Positions 42,691 to 55,115 of a stretch of 64,000 bases of DNA are shown piece by piece; position 1 is the first letter of the stretch, and every line of letters starts with the position of its first letter. Below the pieces are notes generated by a model. That model was not told where the DNA came from and ran no database searches. It was given only the letters and a program-made list of their open reading frames with translations. Source of the stretch: Bathymodiolus brooksi (taxonomy: Eukaryota; Mollusca; Bivalvia; Mytilida; Modiolidae); contig OY804580.1 of assembly GCA_963680875.1 (NCBI GenBank), positions 97,679,353-97,743,352 on the forward strand, given 5' to 3'. A program made the translations under genes and the position numbers.

Positions 42691-45525
42691 TTATAACCTC
42701 ATACTAATAGCATATACCTCATACTAATATTATACACCTCATACTAATATTATACTACTCATACTAATATTATATACCTCATACTAATAGTATGCTGCTC
42801 ATACTAATATTATACACCTCATGCTAATATTATATACCTCATACTAATATTATACTGCTCATACTAATATTATGCACCCCATACTAATATTATACACCTC
42901 ATACTAATATTATACTGCTCATACTAATATTATGCACCTCATGCTAATATTATACACCTCATACTAATATTATACTGCTCATACTAATATTATTCTTCTC
43001 ATACTAATATTATACACCTCATACTAATGTTATACATCTTATACTAATATTATACACCTCGTACTAATATCATACACCTCATACTAATATTATACTGCTC
43101 ATACTAATATTATGCTGTTCATACTAATATTATACACCTCATACTACTATTATACACCTCATACTAATATTATACACCTCATACTAATGTTATACACCTC
43201 ATACTAATATTATACACCTCATACTAATATTATATACCTCATACTAATATTATACTGCTCATACTAATATTATATACCTCATACTAATATTATACTGCTC
43301 ATACTAATATTATATACCTCATACTAATATTATGCTGCTCATATTAATATTATACACCTCATACTAATATTATGTTTCTCATACTAATATTCTACACCTC
43401 ATGCTAATATTATATACCTCATACTAATATTATACTACTCATACTAATATTATATACCTCATACTAATATTATACTGCTCATACTAATATTATATACCTC
43501 ATACTAATATTATGCTGCTCATACTAATATTATACACCTCATACTAATATTATGCTGCTCATACTAATATTATTCACCTCGTACTAATATTGTATACCTC
43601 ATACTAATATTATACTGCTCATACTAATATTATATACCTCATACTAATATTATGCTGCTCATACTAATATTATACACCTCATGCTAATATTATGCTGCTC
43701 ATGCTAATATTCTACACCTCATACTAATATTATATACCTCATATTATATTATATACCTCATCCTAATAGTATGCTGCTCATACTAATATTATAACCTCAT
43801 ACTAATAGTATATACCTCATACTAATATTATACACCTCATACTAATATTATACTACTCATACTAATATTATATACCTCATACTAATATTATGCTGCTCAT
43901 ACTAATATTATACACCTCATGCTAATATTATATACCTCATACTAATATTATGCTGCTCATACTAATATTCTACACCTCATACTAATATTATATACCTCAT
44001 ATTATATTATTTACCTCATACTAATATTATGCTGCTCATACTAATATTATTCACCTCGTACTAATATTGTATACCTCATACTAATATTATACTGCTCATA
44101 CTAATATTATATACCTCATACTAATATTATGCCGCTCATACTAATATTATACACTTCATACTAATATTATGCTGCTCATGCTAATATTCTACACCTCATA
44201 CTAATATTATATACCTCATATTATATTATATACCTCATCCTAATAGTATGCTGCTCATACTAATATTATAACCTCATACTAATAGCATATACCTCATACT
44301 AATATTATACACCTCATACTAATATTATACTACTCATACTAATATTATATACCTCATACTAATAGTATGCTGCTCATACTAATATTATACACCTCATGCT
44401 AATATTATATACCTCATACTAATATTATACTGCTCATACTAATATTATGCACCCCATACTAATATTATACACCTCATACTAATATTATACTGCTCATACT
44501 AATATTATGCACCTCATGCTAATATTATACACCTCATACTAATATTATACTGCTCATACTAATATTATTCTTCTCATACTAATATTATACACCTCATACT
44601 AATGTTATACATCTTATACTAATATTATACACCTCGTACTAATATCATACACCTCATACTAATATTATACTGCTCATACTAATATTATGCTGTTCATACT
44701 AATATTATACACCTCATACTACTATTATACACCTCATACTAATATTATACACCTCATACTAATGTTATACACCTCATACTAATATTATACACCTCATACT
44801 AATATTATATACCTCATACTAATATTATACTGCTCATACTAATATTATATACCTCATACTAATATTATACTGCTCATACTAATATTATATACCTCATACT
44901 AATATTATGCTGCTCATATTAATATTATACACCTCATACTAATATTATGTTTCTCATACTAATATTCTACACCTCATGCTAATATTATATACCTCATACT
45001 AATATTATACTACTCATACTAATATTATATACCTCATACTAATATTATACTGCTCATACTAATATTATATACCTCATACTAATATTATGCTGCTCATACT
45101 AATATTATACACCTCATACTAATATTATGCTGCTCATACTAATATTATTCACCTCGTACTAATATTGTATACCTCATACTAATATTATACTGCTCATACT
45201 AATATTATATACCTCATACTAATATTATGCTGCTCATACTAATATTATACACCTCATGCTAATATTATGCTGCTCATGCTAATATTCTACACCTCATACT
45301 AATATTATATACCTCATATTATATTATATACCTCATCCTAATAGTATGCTGCTCATACTAATATTATAACCTCATACTAATAGTATATACCTCATACTAA
45401 TATTATACACCTCATACTAATATTATACTACTCATACTAATATTATATACCTCATACTAATATTATGCTGCTCATACTAATATTATACACCTCATGCTAA
45501 TATTATATACCTCATACTAATATTA
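42370..45525 (+). repeat. Tandem 1,578-bp higher-order duplication in the 20-bp satellite
   Basis: Units of about 42,370-43,947 and 43,948-45,525 align with a constant offset of 1,575-1,578 bp. For example, the TATTCTACAC then CATATTATATTATTTACC block lies near 42,390 and 43,968, and GTATGCTGCTCA with ATAACC lies near 43,767 and 45,345. Each unit also holds an internal 1,097-bp spacing of the ATAACC landmark. Confidence 0.88.
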
Positions 45526-45888
45526 TACTGCTCATACTAATATTATGCACCTCATACTAATATTATACACCTCATACTAATATTATACTGCTCATACTAA
45601 TATTATGCACCTCATGCTAATATTATACACCTCATACTAATATTATACTGCTCATACTAATATTATTCTTCTCATACTAATATTATACACCTCATACTAA
45701 TGTTATACATCTTATATTAATATTATACACCTCATACTAATATCATACACCTCATACTAATATTATACTGCTCATACTAATATTATGCTGTTCATACTAA
45801 TATTATACACCTCATACTAATATTATACACCTCATACTAATATTATACACCCCATACTAATGTTATACACCACATGCTTATATTACAA

Positions 45889-46407
45889 CCAATCATACTT
45901 CAGTTACTCACCATTAAGTATCGGTTTTCAAAATTACGTGACACTTTTTCAAATATATTTGTTTATATCCCCATTCTAAATCATGACCTTTGTGTAAATA
46001 TTCATGTGTATAATGTAATCTGTGTTCTTGTCACAGAAAATAAATAGTGGATCCTCTTTGTTTTCTCTTTCTCCTGTAGATATAAATCACGGAAGAATAT
46101 GAATGATTAAACCATACAATAAACGCTCCCTTTAATCAGTGACAAGAGTAAGACTGTCCTCCCAGTACAAAATCTGATAAAATATGTTATTTAGTATATT
46201 GGCTATCATTAATGATAAACGAGACATTTTTAAGAGAGAAAAAAATAACCATGTATGTCTATATTGAATCTCGAGGTATAAAAATATTCAAGTTTCAATG
46301 GGGTGGCTGCGATAACGCCTTAAACGTTAAAAACAAAAACGCTTGAAATATATGATATTTTAAGATATACATACATACATGCATGTTACTTTTAATATTT
46401 ACATGTA
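45889..46407. other. Non-coding stretch
   Basis: I see no gene. The region right of the satellite is AT-rich unique text with a short CATACATACATGCATG run at 46,370-46,384. Confidence 0.45.
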
Positions 46408-46662
46408 GGGTTAGGGTAATTGTTATTTTACACCACTTTCAACAATATTTCAATTATTGTAATATGTTTGTTTGGTTGTTTGATGGGTTTAACGCCACGG
46501 AGAAAACCACCGACATGTCGCGGGTCACTGACAAGCTTTATCACATAATGTTGTACACCTCGCCCTGATCGAGATTCGACTCACAACATCAGATATGATA
46601 TGCACTGATTGCATAGATATTTGTAAATCCAACTGCCATAAGATCACGGCCACGACGGCGCC
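46408..46662 (-). mobile_element. SINE family 1, rearranged
   Basis: The tail (TTTACACCACTTTCAACAAT), body (CGGAGAAAACCACCGACATG) and head (ATAAGATCACGGCCACGACG) are present. The middle is replaced by GTTTGTTTGGTTGTTTGATG and a second AACGCCA, pointing to an internal rearrangement. The B-box has lost one base (GAGATTCGACTC). Confidence 0.78.
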
Positions 46663-47604
46663 TTACTTTAATATGTGATTCTATTTGAGATTACGATTAT
46701 ATTCCATTTGTTTTATTCAGGAAGATGATATCAAAATGTACATGCAGTCCCAATCAATGAGATGTCCTTTTATATTGATTATTAATTTCGTCCTCTTTTT
46801 CTACCAGGAATTCCAGGATAGTCAGACAAACTAGAATCCTCTAACACTCATAATACATGACTGATCGCTCTACTGACTAGAAACAGGCACTTCAGTGAAA
46901 GCGGCGGGTTAAACTACTTTAAAATTAAGAAATAACGATAAAAGATATAATTAATATAGTTTTCATTGTGATTCACATCTCGTCCGCAGGTGCAGATTGG
47001 ATGAAATCCCCCAAGTTATCTTCAAAATTGTTCTCCAGGTTGTCGTCAAAATTGACTACGAATAACAATCACCATTGCCAAAGGAATCTGGTTAGTAAAT
47101 TGAAATTACAGCATATTAAAGCTTCATTTAAGATTCAAGTAGTTTAATATTTGTAAAATTTATTGCATATTATATGGATTCGCGTTAAAAATTAAGCGAA
47201 ATTTGGATTCTGAAGTTTTCAGTTGGTCTTAACAATACTGAAGTAGTGATGAAGCCTGTATACTGTGAACACAATTTAAAACGGTCTTGTATTGTATAAT
47301 AAGATGAAGAATTTCAACAGAAACAAAGAAACTTGTACAATCCTTATGATGTAGTAACAATAGTGCTGATAACATTTTGTTTTCTTCTTTGTATTGTATC
47401 CTAGATAGGTACAAATCTCTTTGTTAAACAATGTGGTGTATATAGGGTCGGCCTAATGAGCTGCAGGGCCCAATTGTTCTCTGTAAAACCTGCATGTTGT
47501 AGTTGTGAGTATTTTGAATAGCCGCGAGTTTTCTGTACAGTGTTGGTCTGTCCTTCGATTTACAGCTTCTGATTACCTCTTAGGTATGCTAAAGATTTTC
47601 TTAT
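46663..47604. other. Non-coding stretch with two dispersed-repeat pieces
   Basis: Bases 46,850-46,920 (AACAGGCACTTCAGTGAAAG, GCGGCGGGTTAAAC) are a reverse CCCCGCC-type piece. Bases 47,520-47,600 (TCTGTCCTTCGATTTACAGC, TCTGATTACCTCTTAGGTAT) are a GGTATC-end piece. I see no gene; the short frames are unsupported. Confidence 0.5.
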
Positions 47605-47886
47605 GCTATGTGTGTTTAATGCCACTTATTTGCCAGCAATATTTCAGTTATTTCGATGTTGTTTCTTTTATTGGTGAAGGTAGTCGAAATTTCCAATGAA
47701 AGCAAATGACCTGACGCAAGTTACTGACAAACTTATGGCAAACGCATCGAGAACACTTCGTCATGGGTGGCAAGCGAAATCACTACTTTAAAAAACCAGA
47801 TCGCATCGCCACGGATGGCAAGCGAACTCAAACCTTTTGCAGGTAGATATGAATCCAACTACCATAAGATCGCGGCCACGATGAAC
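47605..47886 (-). mobile_element. SINE family 1, degenerate
   Basis: GTGTTTAATGCCACTTATTT, AATATTTCAGTTATTTCGAT, TTATTGGTGAAGGTAGTCGA and CCATAAGATCGCGGCCACGA mark a diverged member. The B-box region is doubled (GGTGGCAAGCGAAATC and GGATGGCAAGCGAACTC). Confidence 0.72.
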
Positions 47887-48039
47887 TCTATCCAAATAGA
47901 CACACCTGATCCGTTAGACTAGATATAATTATTATGTTGTAGGAATATTATCCCGAATGGAACTCTATTTAATATACTAGTAGTTTTTATTAAAATATTC
48001 TAAACTCCTAATATATACATGTACATTCTCTGTTGAAAT

Positions 48040-48245
48040 AAAAACGTAGATATCAAATTAAGTGTACTCGACGAGCTTCTGGAATAACATTCATCAGCTA
48101 CGTTCATAGCCAAAAGTTTGTAAAGCCAATTGATTTTAGAAATCTTTGGGAGCAGTAAAACCAATGGGCCTAAACAGGATAGCCAAATGCGGTTAAAGAC
48201 ACCTATATCTGAGGGAAGATATCTTTAGTTTTAATTATAATTACT
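48040..48245 (+). repeat. Dispersed CATCAGG-type element, single internal unit
   Basis: AAAAACGTAGATATCAAATT, TTCTGGAATAACATTCATCA, GGGAGCAGTAAAACCAATGG and CCTAAACAGGATAGCCAAAT match the flanks of the arrays at 2.5 and 53.6 kb, with the 25-bp segment present once. Confidence 0.75.
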
Positions 48246-50002
48246 TCGGAACTGTAAATTTCAATAAAAATATATCTAATAAACCATGTCAGTGCCGAAA
48301 CACAGACTACTGGACGGATGAAACACTCGGCATGCGAAAACACGTATTACATATTTCAATTACTGGCTTTTCCCAGTCATATTGCAATAAATATATATAT
48401 TGTTGCGAAGATAGTAGCTTGGGCATCAAAGAAGGGAATACAAAAGTAAACAATCTTAATTAAAAATCGCTTACGCTAGACTTACAATGGATACAGGCGC
48501 ATTAAAGCACACATTTTACAAGTACAAATACATATCATAATGTGACATTCTTCGATCTGAAATCATTGATAAGAAAATGGGTTGTGTCGAGGGAAAGGCA
48601 TTGATGGGATACAGTTAGTCTTTTCAAGTTTCAAAATTCCACAGAGTAAAGAGAATATGACATGTTATTAACTAGTAATAAAAATATGTCGCTTACAACA
48701 TTAATGACTTCACGCCAATGGCTGTCTGTAATTGATGAATCAACGACTTTGACTGTGCAATTATTGTATATGTAAACAAGAACAATAAAGTGTGCTCTGT
48801 CTTGCCAGCTTCTCTGGATTGTCCTTTTTGATTGCCCCTTTTGGTAATCTCTAACATTTATTTACATAGACTATATTCACAAGTTGTAGCTTCATATATA
48901 TGGCATTTTTCGTTGAGTTTAAATTCCAATACAAATTTACATGAACAAAGTGATTGTAAATTAAGTAACTTCAGCCCGTTATTTTGTGGTCGGCTTTATG
49001 TGTCGGATTTTGCAGATTCTTCCGAAGTCGATTCTATGTTTTTACACTTTTCACGTAGTTTAGATGGCAGGACAATGAGCGGAGTATAATTATTGATCTT
49101 ATGTCAAGACAATATGAATATGCAAAAGCAATTGACTATGGAGGCTTATAGAAAATAATATTTATTGAACAGAACGCTATCAATGTAAGAAGAGTTTGAA
49201 GATACCAAAGGGGTAATCAGACAATTAACTTATTCGACTAACTCCACAAATGATATTATGGAACCTGACAGTTCTGACTTCAGTTGGAATCGAAATTCTG
49301 CAGGTTTACAAACAGGTGAGATCCGTATGTCTATGGTCTAAACAACCGACCAAAAAGACCACAAGAGCTACGATTCCGGTTGGCATCTTACTTGCATATG
49401 GACAAATCTTGCATGACCGCATCATTTCACTAAGTGCTGAGCTTAGGTCCAATAAAACTTGCTTAGACCGCCACTTTTTACTGAAATGTCTGTACAATGC
49501 CAGAAAAGTATGCGGTCGTGTATATATGTGCTTGGTGGTTACGATTTTGACGCTTACTACGATTTTTCTGTTTCAGTTAGGAACAGTTCTGACAGTGTAG
49601 TATTTCTTATTTTTCATTTTATTTGTTAAAATAAATGTACAAAATCGCAACTTTAATCTGTTTATTAGGATCTGACTTGTGGAATTAGTCAAACTATCTG
49701 TAATGGTAAGATGACATACAAAGGACATAAAAAGATATATACATTGATTATTTATGTAAAGTTATTTACACCTCTTCATTGATGTACCTGATCAAAGTTT
49801 GAAATGACAAATTCATTTGAAAAAAACTTGACATAAAAAATCGACAGGAGGCCATCTTCCAAATATTTTCTTCTTTGTTTGTTTTTTTTAATATACCTCT
49901 AATGTTAACATTTAGTCTATTTTTTTTTGTATATGATGATTATTATTATGTGCAGGAAGTCATGCTAATGTCTTCTTTGATGTATTCATTAAGAAAAGTT
50001 TG
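48246..50002. other. Non-coding stretch with dispersed-repeat pieces
   Basis: Bases 48,795-48,870 (CTTGCCAGCTTCTCTGGATT) and 49,190-49,235 (GATACCAAAGGGGTAATCAG) are family ends described above. A 116-codon frame at 49,250-49,600 is the longest here. It has no recognisable domain, a hydrophobic C-terminus (LVVTILTLTTIFLFQLGTVL), and its 3' half lies on CCCCGCC-type repeat text. I judge it not a gene. Confidence 0.45.
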
Positions 50003-50340
50003 AAGAGACCAAAGGGGGTAATCAGAAACCGTAAATCTAAGATACCAAAGGGGGGTAATCAGAAACCGTAAATCTAAGATAACAAAGGGGGGAAATCAGA
50101 AACCGTAAATCTAAGATACCAAAGGGGTAATCAGAACCCGTAAATCTAAGATACCAAAGGGGGGTAATCAGAAACCGTAAATCTAAGATACCAAAGGGGA
50201 GTAATCAGAAACCGTAAATCTAAGACACCAAATTGGTAATCAGAAACCGTAAATCTAAGATACCAAAGGGGGGTATTCTGAAACCGTAAATGTAAGATAC
50301 CAAAGGGGAATAATCAGAAACCGTAAATCGAAGCAGGACA
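50003..50340 (+). repeat. 36-37-bp minisatellite derived from a dispersed-repeat end
   Basis: About nine direct units: AAGATACCAAAGGGGGGTAA plus TCAGAAACCGTAAATCT, with the G-run varying from 2 to 6. Units adjoin without spacers. The monomer is the reverse complement of the end segment of the GGTATC family (30,290-30,330, 47,555-47,590), which occurs singly elsewhere. Confidence 0.93.
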
Positions 50341-51028
50341 GACAATAAAATAGCTTTAATTGTCAAGTGTTTTATTTTCTGTGTTGTGTTTTCTTGTTTG
50401 TCTCGTCATGCGAGTGACTCAATGAGTTAGGTTGTTGCATCTTCTATTTCTACTTCTAACGTCATACACAGCAAAATAACGTTTAATATGGATTAGGCAC
50501 AACCTACAGGCGAGCATCGCATCTACGCATAGACATGTACATGTACAAATAGTAGTCTTGTGTTCTTTTCTTCATTATTCTTGATTATTTTTCTTTGTTC
50601 TTCAATTCGACTTACCCAGTTAATTCTATTGCAAAGGAGATTTTTGGGCCGAGATATATCGGGGACGACTTTGTTTTAGGGCCGATCGTTCTTTAGGGGC
50701 GAAACAAGAAGGTCTAACAATTGTCCATTTTTTTAAACTGGATAGTTAATTTTTATTTAAATTAAAGGCTATTTCCTGTACTTCACTCCGATTGTCCATT
50801 CTATGCCGAAACTTAGAATACATTTCCGGTTGGTATTGATCATATATTGATTCATCTCCTTACACACATGTTGCTGTTTAGCTCGCATCTTGCGATGCTC
50901 GCTATAAGTGCAACGAAAGGGATGAAGTTAACAAAACGTTTATTTTTTATTTCTTGAAATCTTCCCCTTTCGTACATTTTATGCTTTATTAACTCAATGC
51001 TCAATCATTTCCTAATAATAGTTAAAAC
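50341..51028. other. Non-coding stretch with an inverted repeat
   Basis: GCGAGCATCGCA at about 50,510 and its reverse complement TGCGATGCTCGC at about 50,892 may be the ends of a 390-bp element. Inside lies GGGCCGAGATATATCGGGGA and AGGGGCGAAACAAGAAGG, GC-rich text unlike its surroundings. I see no gene. Confidence 0.4.
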
Positions 51029-51165
51029 AGCATCGGTGGTATAATTGTTAGCGTGCTAGCCTCGAGTGTGGCTGATTGGGTGTTCGAGCCCCGGTCGGTC
51101 AAACCAAAAACTATAAAATTGGTATTTGTTGCTTCTTTTTTGTTTGACATTAAACAATAATCATT
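51029..51165 (+). mobile_element. SINE family 2, tRNA head plus short tail
   Basis: Forward orientation: CATCGGTGGTATAATTGTTA then GCGTGCTAGCCTCGAG, B-box GGTGTTCGAGCCCCGG, GGTATTTGTTGCTTC, then directly the tail end ACATTAAACAATAATCATTC. About 200 bp of the body is missing. The head start (A-box region) is the closest match in the window to the satellite at 17.1-22.7 kb. Confidence 0.85.
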
Positions 51166-51270
51166 CATTTATTTCCTAATAATAGTTATGATATGTATAT
51201 TAAATAAAGACTTATGTTTTCTGCTCATTCATTCATTCTATGTTGAAAAGTATTATCCAGGATTGTACCG

Positions 51271-51521
51271 AAGGGTCCGTCGTAGCCGTGATCGTGTGGT
51301 AGTTGGATTTACAACTACCTATGCAATTAGTGCCTGCCACCAATGATGTTGTGAGTTCGAATACCGATCAGGGCTAGGTGTACAACATTATGTGATAAAG
51401 TTTGTCAGTGACTTGCGACAGGTCGGTGGTTTCCTACGGGTCTTTCGGTTTCCTCCACCAATAAAACTGACCACCACCATGTGACTGAAATATTGTTGAT
51501 AGTGGCATTAAACACCATCAA
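51271..51521 (+). mobile_element. SINE family 1, full-length, next to the copy B boundary
   Basis: Forward orientation: CGTCGTAGCCGTGATCGTGT, A-box-like TGGTAGTTGG, B-box-like GAGTTCGAATACC, body GACTTGCGACAGGTCGGTGG, tail TATTGTTGATAGTGGCATTA then AACACCATCAAAAAAAC. Copy B begins a few bases after its A-rich end. Confidence 0.88.
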
Positions 51522-52124
51522 AAAAACAAAACAAGCAAACAAACATCAATTTCACGATGAAATCAATGAATAGAATACTGGAGATAAAAACAATGAACAT
51601 GTTACTTATGAATGGGGATGATTGATCTGAACTTTGATAAATTAAATTATTTAGAAACTACAAATTTCAAACATTTATTTGTATTATTATGTAATATAAT
51701 TTACTTTGTGAACTATTGTGTATTTAATCCAATCTTATATGATAATACATTTCTCTGACGTCTTACTAGTGTTTGGGCACTGTATTATTTTTTAGAATCT
51801 ACAGTGGTTGGACCTAACAGTGGAATACACACCAGTCAAACACGGTACATGTAACTCTTACAATACCAATGTGATGTTTATCTTACGGCTTACAGTTATT
51901 TAATGTTATGTATTATATTTGAAACTTTTTAAACATGAAAGTAAGTTTTAAAATTATTCACACTAACATCCTTACATCTGGTGGTTTTCAGTCCCTCCTT
52001 TGTGTTTGATGGCGGTTCACCTTTCATTTATACTCAAATATGACCTGTACTGGTATAAACCGCCTTATTTCAGGGGGTGGGGATGATGGCCGCAATGATA
52101 TGTTAGTTATATTTAAATGTAGAT

Positions 52125-52222
52125 ATTCAATCGGTATTTTACATCATTAATCTTTGCGATCTGGACCCATTCCCGCGGTAAGGTGTACTCGATATGATCA
52201 TGTGTGGTCAGAGGATTTTATA
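52125..52222. other. Insertion specific to copy B
   Basis: About 95 bp (ATTCAATCGGTATTTTACAT through GTGTGGTCAGAGGATTTTAT) interrupts the alignment with copy A near base 602. No terminal repeats are evident. Confidence 0.7.
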
Positions 52223-53009
52223 TCAACAAAGTACAGATGACCACATATAATTGCTTACTATTTCTTAGTCAATGTGTCTATAATAAAGACAACATGAACT
52301 ACTCATAGTTGCTATAGCGAAACGTTTTTTTTCCCAGAGTTATTTAACAGTAATAATAAAAACGTATATATCAAATTTAGTTCACACGACGCGTTTCTGG
52401 AATAACAGTTACATACAATAATATTATACAGACAACCGAATGCATGATGGAGGGTGATATATCTCACCAACTGACAATCAGTACACATTCTATCATGTTC
52501 CTCGAAACTTCAGGTAATTACTTATCGATCTACCAACAAAACTAGTTAACTTTTTTAATTACTTTCACGTCTTTTTCTCCATAAATGAATGTATTATTGC
52601 GGACATGTTTTTTGTTTATTTCAGACTTAAATAGAGGACGAGTTTCGTGGTGTTTTTCTAACTGTTTTTCAAAGAAAATTAGCAATTTCTTTTTATGTAA
52701 TTTTAGTAATAAAAAATAGTTCTGCGTAAGGATTTATAGCTATACTGTTCGTGTGTTATGTTGAATTTGCTAGATTTGTTATCTTTATGTTGTATTTATG
52801 GGTATGAATATTAAGTTGACTTAGACTTAATTGAACTGTATTGCGCCACTTTCTCTTCCACAATCTAAAGAATTAGTGGTTGATTGTCTTAGAGGGATAA
52901 TTGTTCTTTGTTGTTGTTATCTTTAAACGGAATCATTTATTTTGTATGAAAATTACAATGTACAATCAACCAATATCGTCTGTTCGTTCTGTTATATCAA
53001 TAAACACTA

Positions 53010-53480
53010 TAGGTATATTGTACCAGTCATCTGAATGTGGGTTCACACACTATAAGTACATTGTACCAGTCATCTGAATGTGGGTTCACACACTATAAGT
53101 ACATTGTACCAGTCATCTGAATGTTATCAATAAACACTAAAGTACATTGTACCAGTCATCTGAATGTGGGTTCACACACTATAAGTACATTGTACCAGTC
53201 ATCTGAATGTTACCAATAAACACTATAATTACTTTGTACACAGTCATCTGAATGTTATCAATAAACACTATAATTACATTGTACCAGTCATCTGAATGTT
53301 ATCAATAAACACTAAAGTATATTGTACCAGTCATCTGAATGTGGGGTTACACACTATAAGTACATTGTACCAGTCATTTGAATGTGGGTTCACACACTAT
53401 AAGTACATTGTACCATTCATCTGAATGTGGGTTCACACACTATAAATACATTGTACCAGTCATATGAATGTGGTTTCACC
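53010..53480 (+). repeat. 43-bp minisatellite (copy B)
   Basis: Same monomer as 1,382-2,445 but about 10 units, with more of the TTATCAATAAACACTA type, and without the 113-bp interruption. Confidence 0.94.
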
Positions 53481-53539
53481 CCGGTTTTAGTGAAGTTCGT
53501 GTTGCTCAATCTTTATTTTGCTGGTTAATGTTTGTAGTA

Positions 53540-54600
53540 AAAAAAATGTAGATATTAAATTTAGTGCACACGACCAGTTTCTATAATAACCTTCATCAGG
53601 TACACTCAGAATAACCTTCATCAGGTACACTCAGAATAACCTTCATCAGGTACACTCAGAATAACCTTCATCAGGTACACTCAGAATAACCTTCATCAGG
53701 TACACTCAGAATAACCTTCATCAGGTACACTCAGAATAACCTTCATCAGGTACACTCAGAATAACCTTCATCAGGTACACTCAGAATAACCTTCATCAGG
53801 TACACTCAGAATAACCTTCATCAGGTACACTCAGAATAACCTTCATCAGGTACACTCAGAATAACCTTCATCAGGTACACTCAGAATAACCTTCATCAGG
53901 TACACTCAGAATAACCTTCATCAGGTACACTCAGAATAACCTTCATCAGGTACACTCAGAATAACCTTCATCAGGTACACTCAGAATAACCTTCATCAGG
54001 TACACTCAGAATAACCTTCATCAGGTACACTCAGAATAACCTTTATCAGGTACACTCAGATTAACCTTCATCAGGTACACTCAGAATAACCTTCATCAGG
54101 TACACTCAGAATAACCTTCATCAGGTACACTCAGAATAACCTTCATCAGGTACACTCAGAATAACCTTCATCAGGTACACTCAGAATAACCTTCATCAGG
54201 TACACTCAGAATAACCTTCATCAGGTACGCTCAGAATAACCTTCATCAGGTGACGCTCAGAATAACCTTCATCAGGTGACGCTCAGAATAACCTTCATCA
54301 GGTACACTCAGAATAACCTTCATCAGGTACGCTCAGAATAACCTTCATCAGGTACGCTCTAAATAACCTTCATCAGGTACGCTCTAAATAACCTTCATCA
54401 GGTACGCTCTAAATAACCTTCATCAGGTACGCTCAGAATAACCTTCATCAGGTACGCTCAAAATAACCTTCATCAGGTACGATCAGAACAACCTTCATCA
54501 GGTACGTTCAAAATCGAACGATAATATACAATTTTGGGACCGATAAAACAGGATAGCCAAACTCGGGTAATGTCACACATGCATGGGGGAGGAGAGGAGA
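53540..54600 (+). repeat. Dispersed element with expanded 25-bp array (copy B)
   Basis: About 37 units of 25 bp (GTACACTCAGAATAACCTTC plus ATCAG) run from 53,583 to 54,515. The left two thirds are almost identical; the right end keeps older variants (GTGACGCTCAG, GTACGCTCTAA) that match copy A. The flanks are the same element as at 2,490-2,860. Confidence 0.95.
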
Positions 54601-54846
54601 ACCTTAGTTTTATTAATAATTACATTATTTCGGAACTCTAAATTTCAGTAATAAATATATCTAATAAATAATATCAGTGCCAAAGCACTGACTACTCTCG
54701 GGGACTGATGATACTCTCGGGGACTGCTAGTCCACCAGCAGAGGTATCGACCCAGTGATTGTAATAAAATAGAAAATTATTATTATCAATTTTACTAAAA
54801 CATAGCTGCTGTTAGTTTCTATATAATAGTCGTCATTTCAATTTTT

Positions 54847-55115
54847 AAGGGGTGTGATGGTTATGGTATTTAAGGCCACTTTCAACAATATTTCAGTTAT
54901 ATCGCGGTAGTCAGTTTTATTTGTGGAGGAAACCGGAGTACCCGGAGAAAATTTACAGACCTGCCGCAAGTCACTGACAAACTTTATCACATAATGTTGT
55001 ATGAAGTACACCTCACCTGAGCGGGATTTGAACTCACAACGTTAGGATAATAGGCACTGGTTGCATAGGTAGCTGTAAATCCAACTACCATACGATCACG
55101 ACCACGACGCCCCTT
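54847..55115 (-). mobile_element. SINE family 1 (copy B)
   Basis: Counterpart of 3,128-3,396, with GGAGGAAACCGGAGTACCCG and GGGATTTGAACTCACAACG on the plus strand. The same position in both copies shows that it predates the duplication. Confidence 0.88.

Larger units (their letters stand above)
37335..45888 (+). repeat. 8.5-kb AT-rich 20-bp satellite
   Basis: Monomer CTCATACTAATATTATACAC, about 425 units. Position 16-20 varies in blocks (ATACA, ATATA, ATACTG, ATGCTG, ATTCTG), while TAATATTA is nearly invariant and palindromic. The left edge (37.3-37.95 kb) alternates with ACTACTATTA units. Occasional shorter units (CATATTATATTATATACCT, CTCATACTAATATTATAAC) serve as landmarks. The phrase TGTTATACATCTTATA recurs at 39,494, 41,211, 43,028, 44,603 and 45,701. 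No long open frame is present. Confidence 0.97.

Noticed and set aside
49250..49600. 116-codon frame with hydrophobic C-terminus
   Set aside because: The 3' half coincides with dispersed-repeat text found elsewhere, and nothing supports expression.
50003..50340. Regular repeats of about 36 bp resembling a CRISPR array in unit length
   Set aside because: Units are directly adjoining with no unique spacers, no cas genes exist, and the DNA is animal nuclear sequence.
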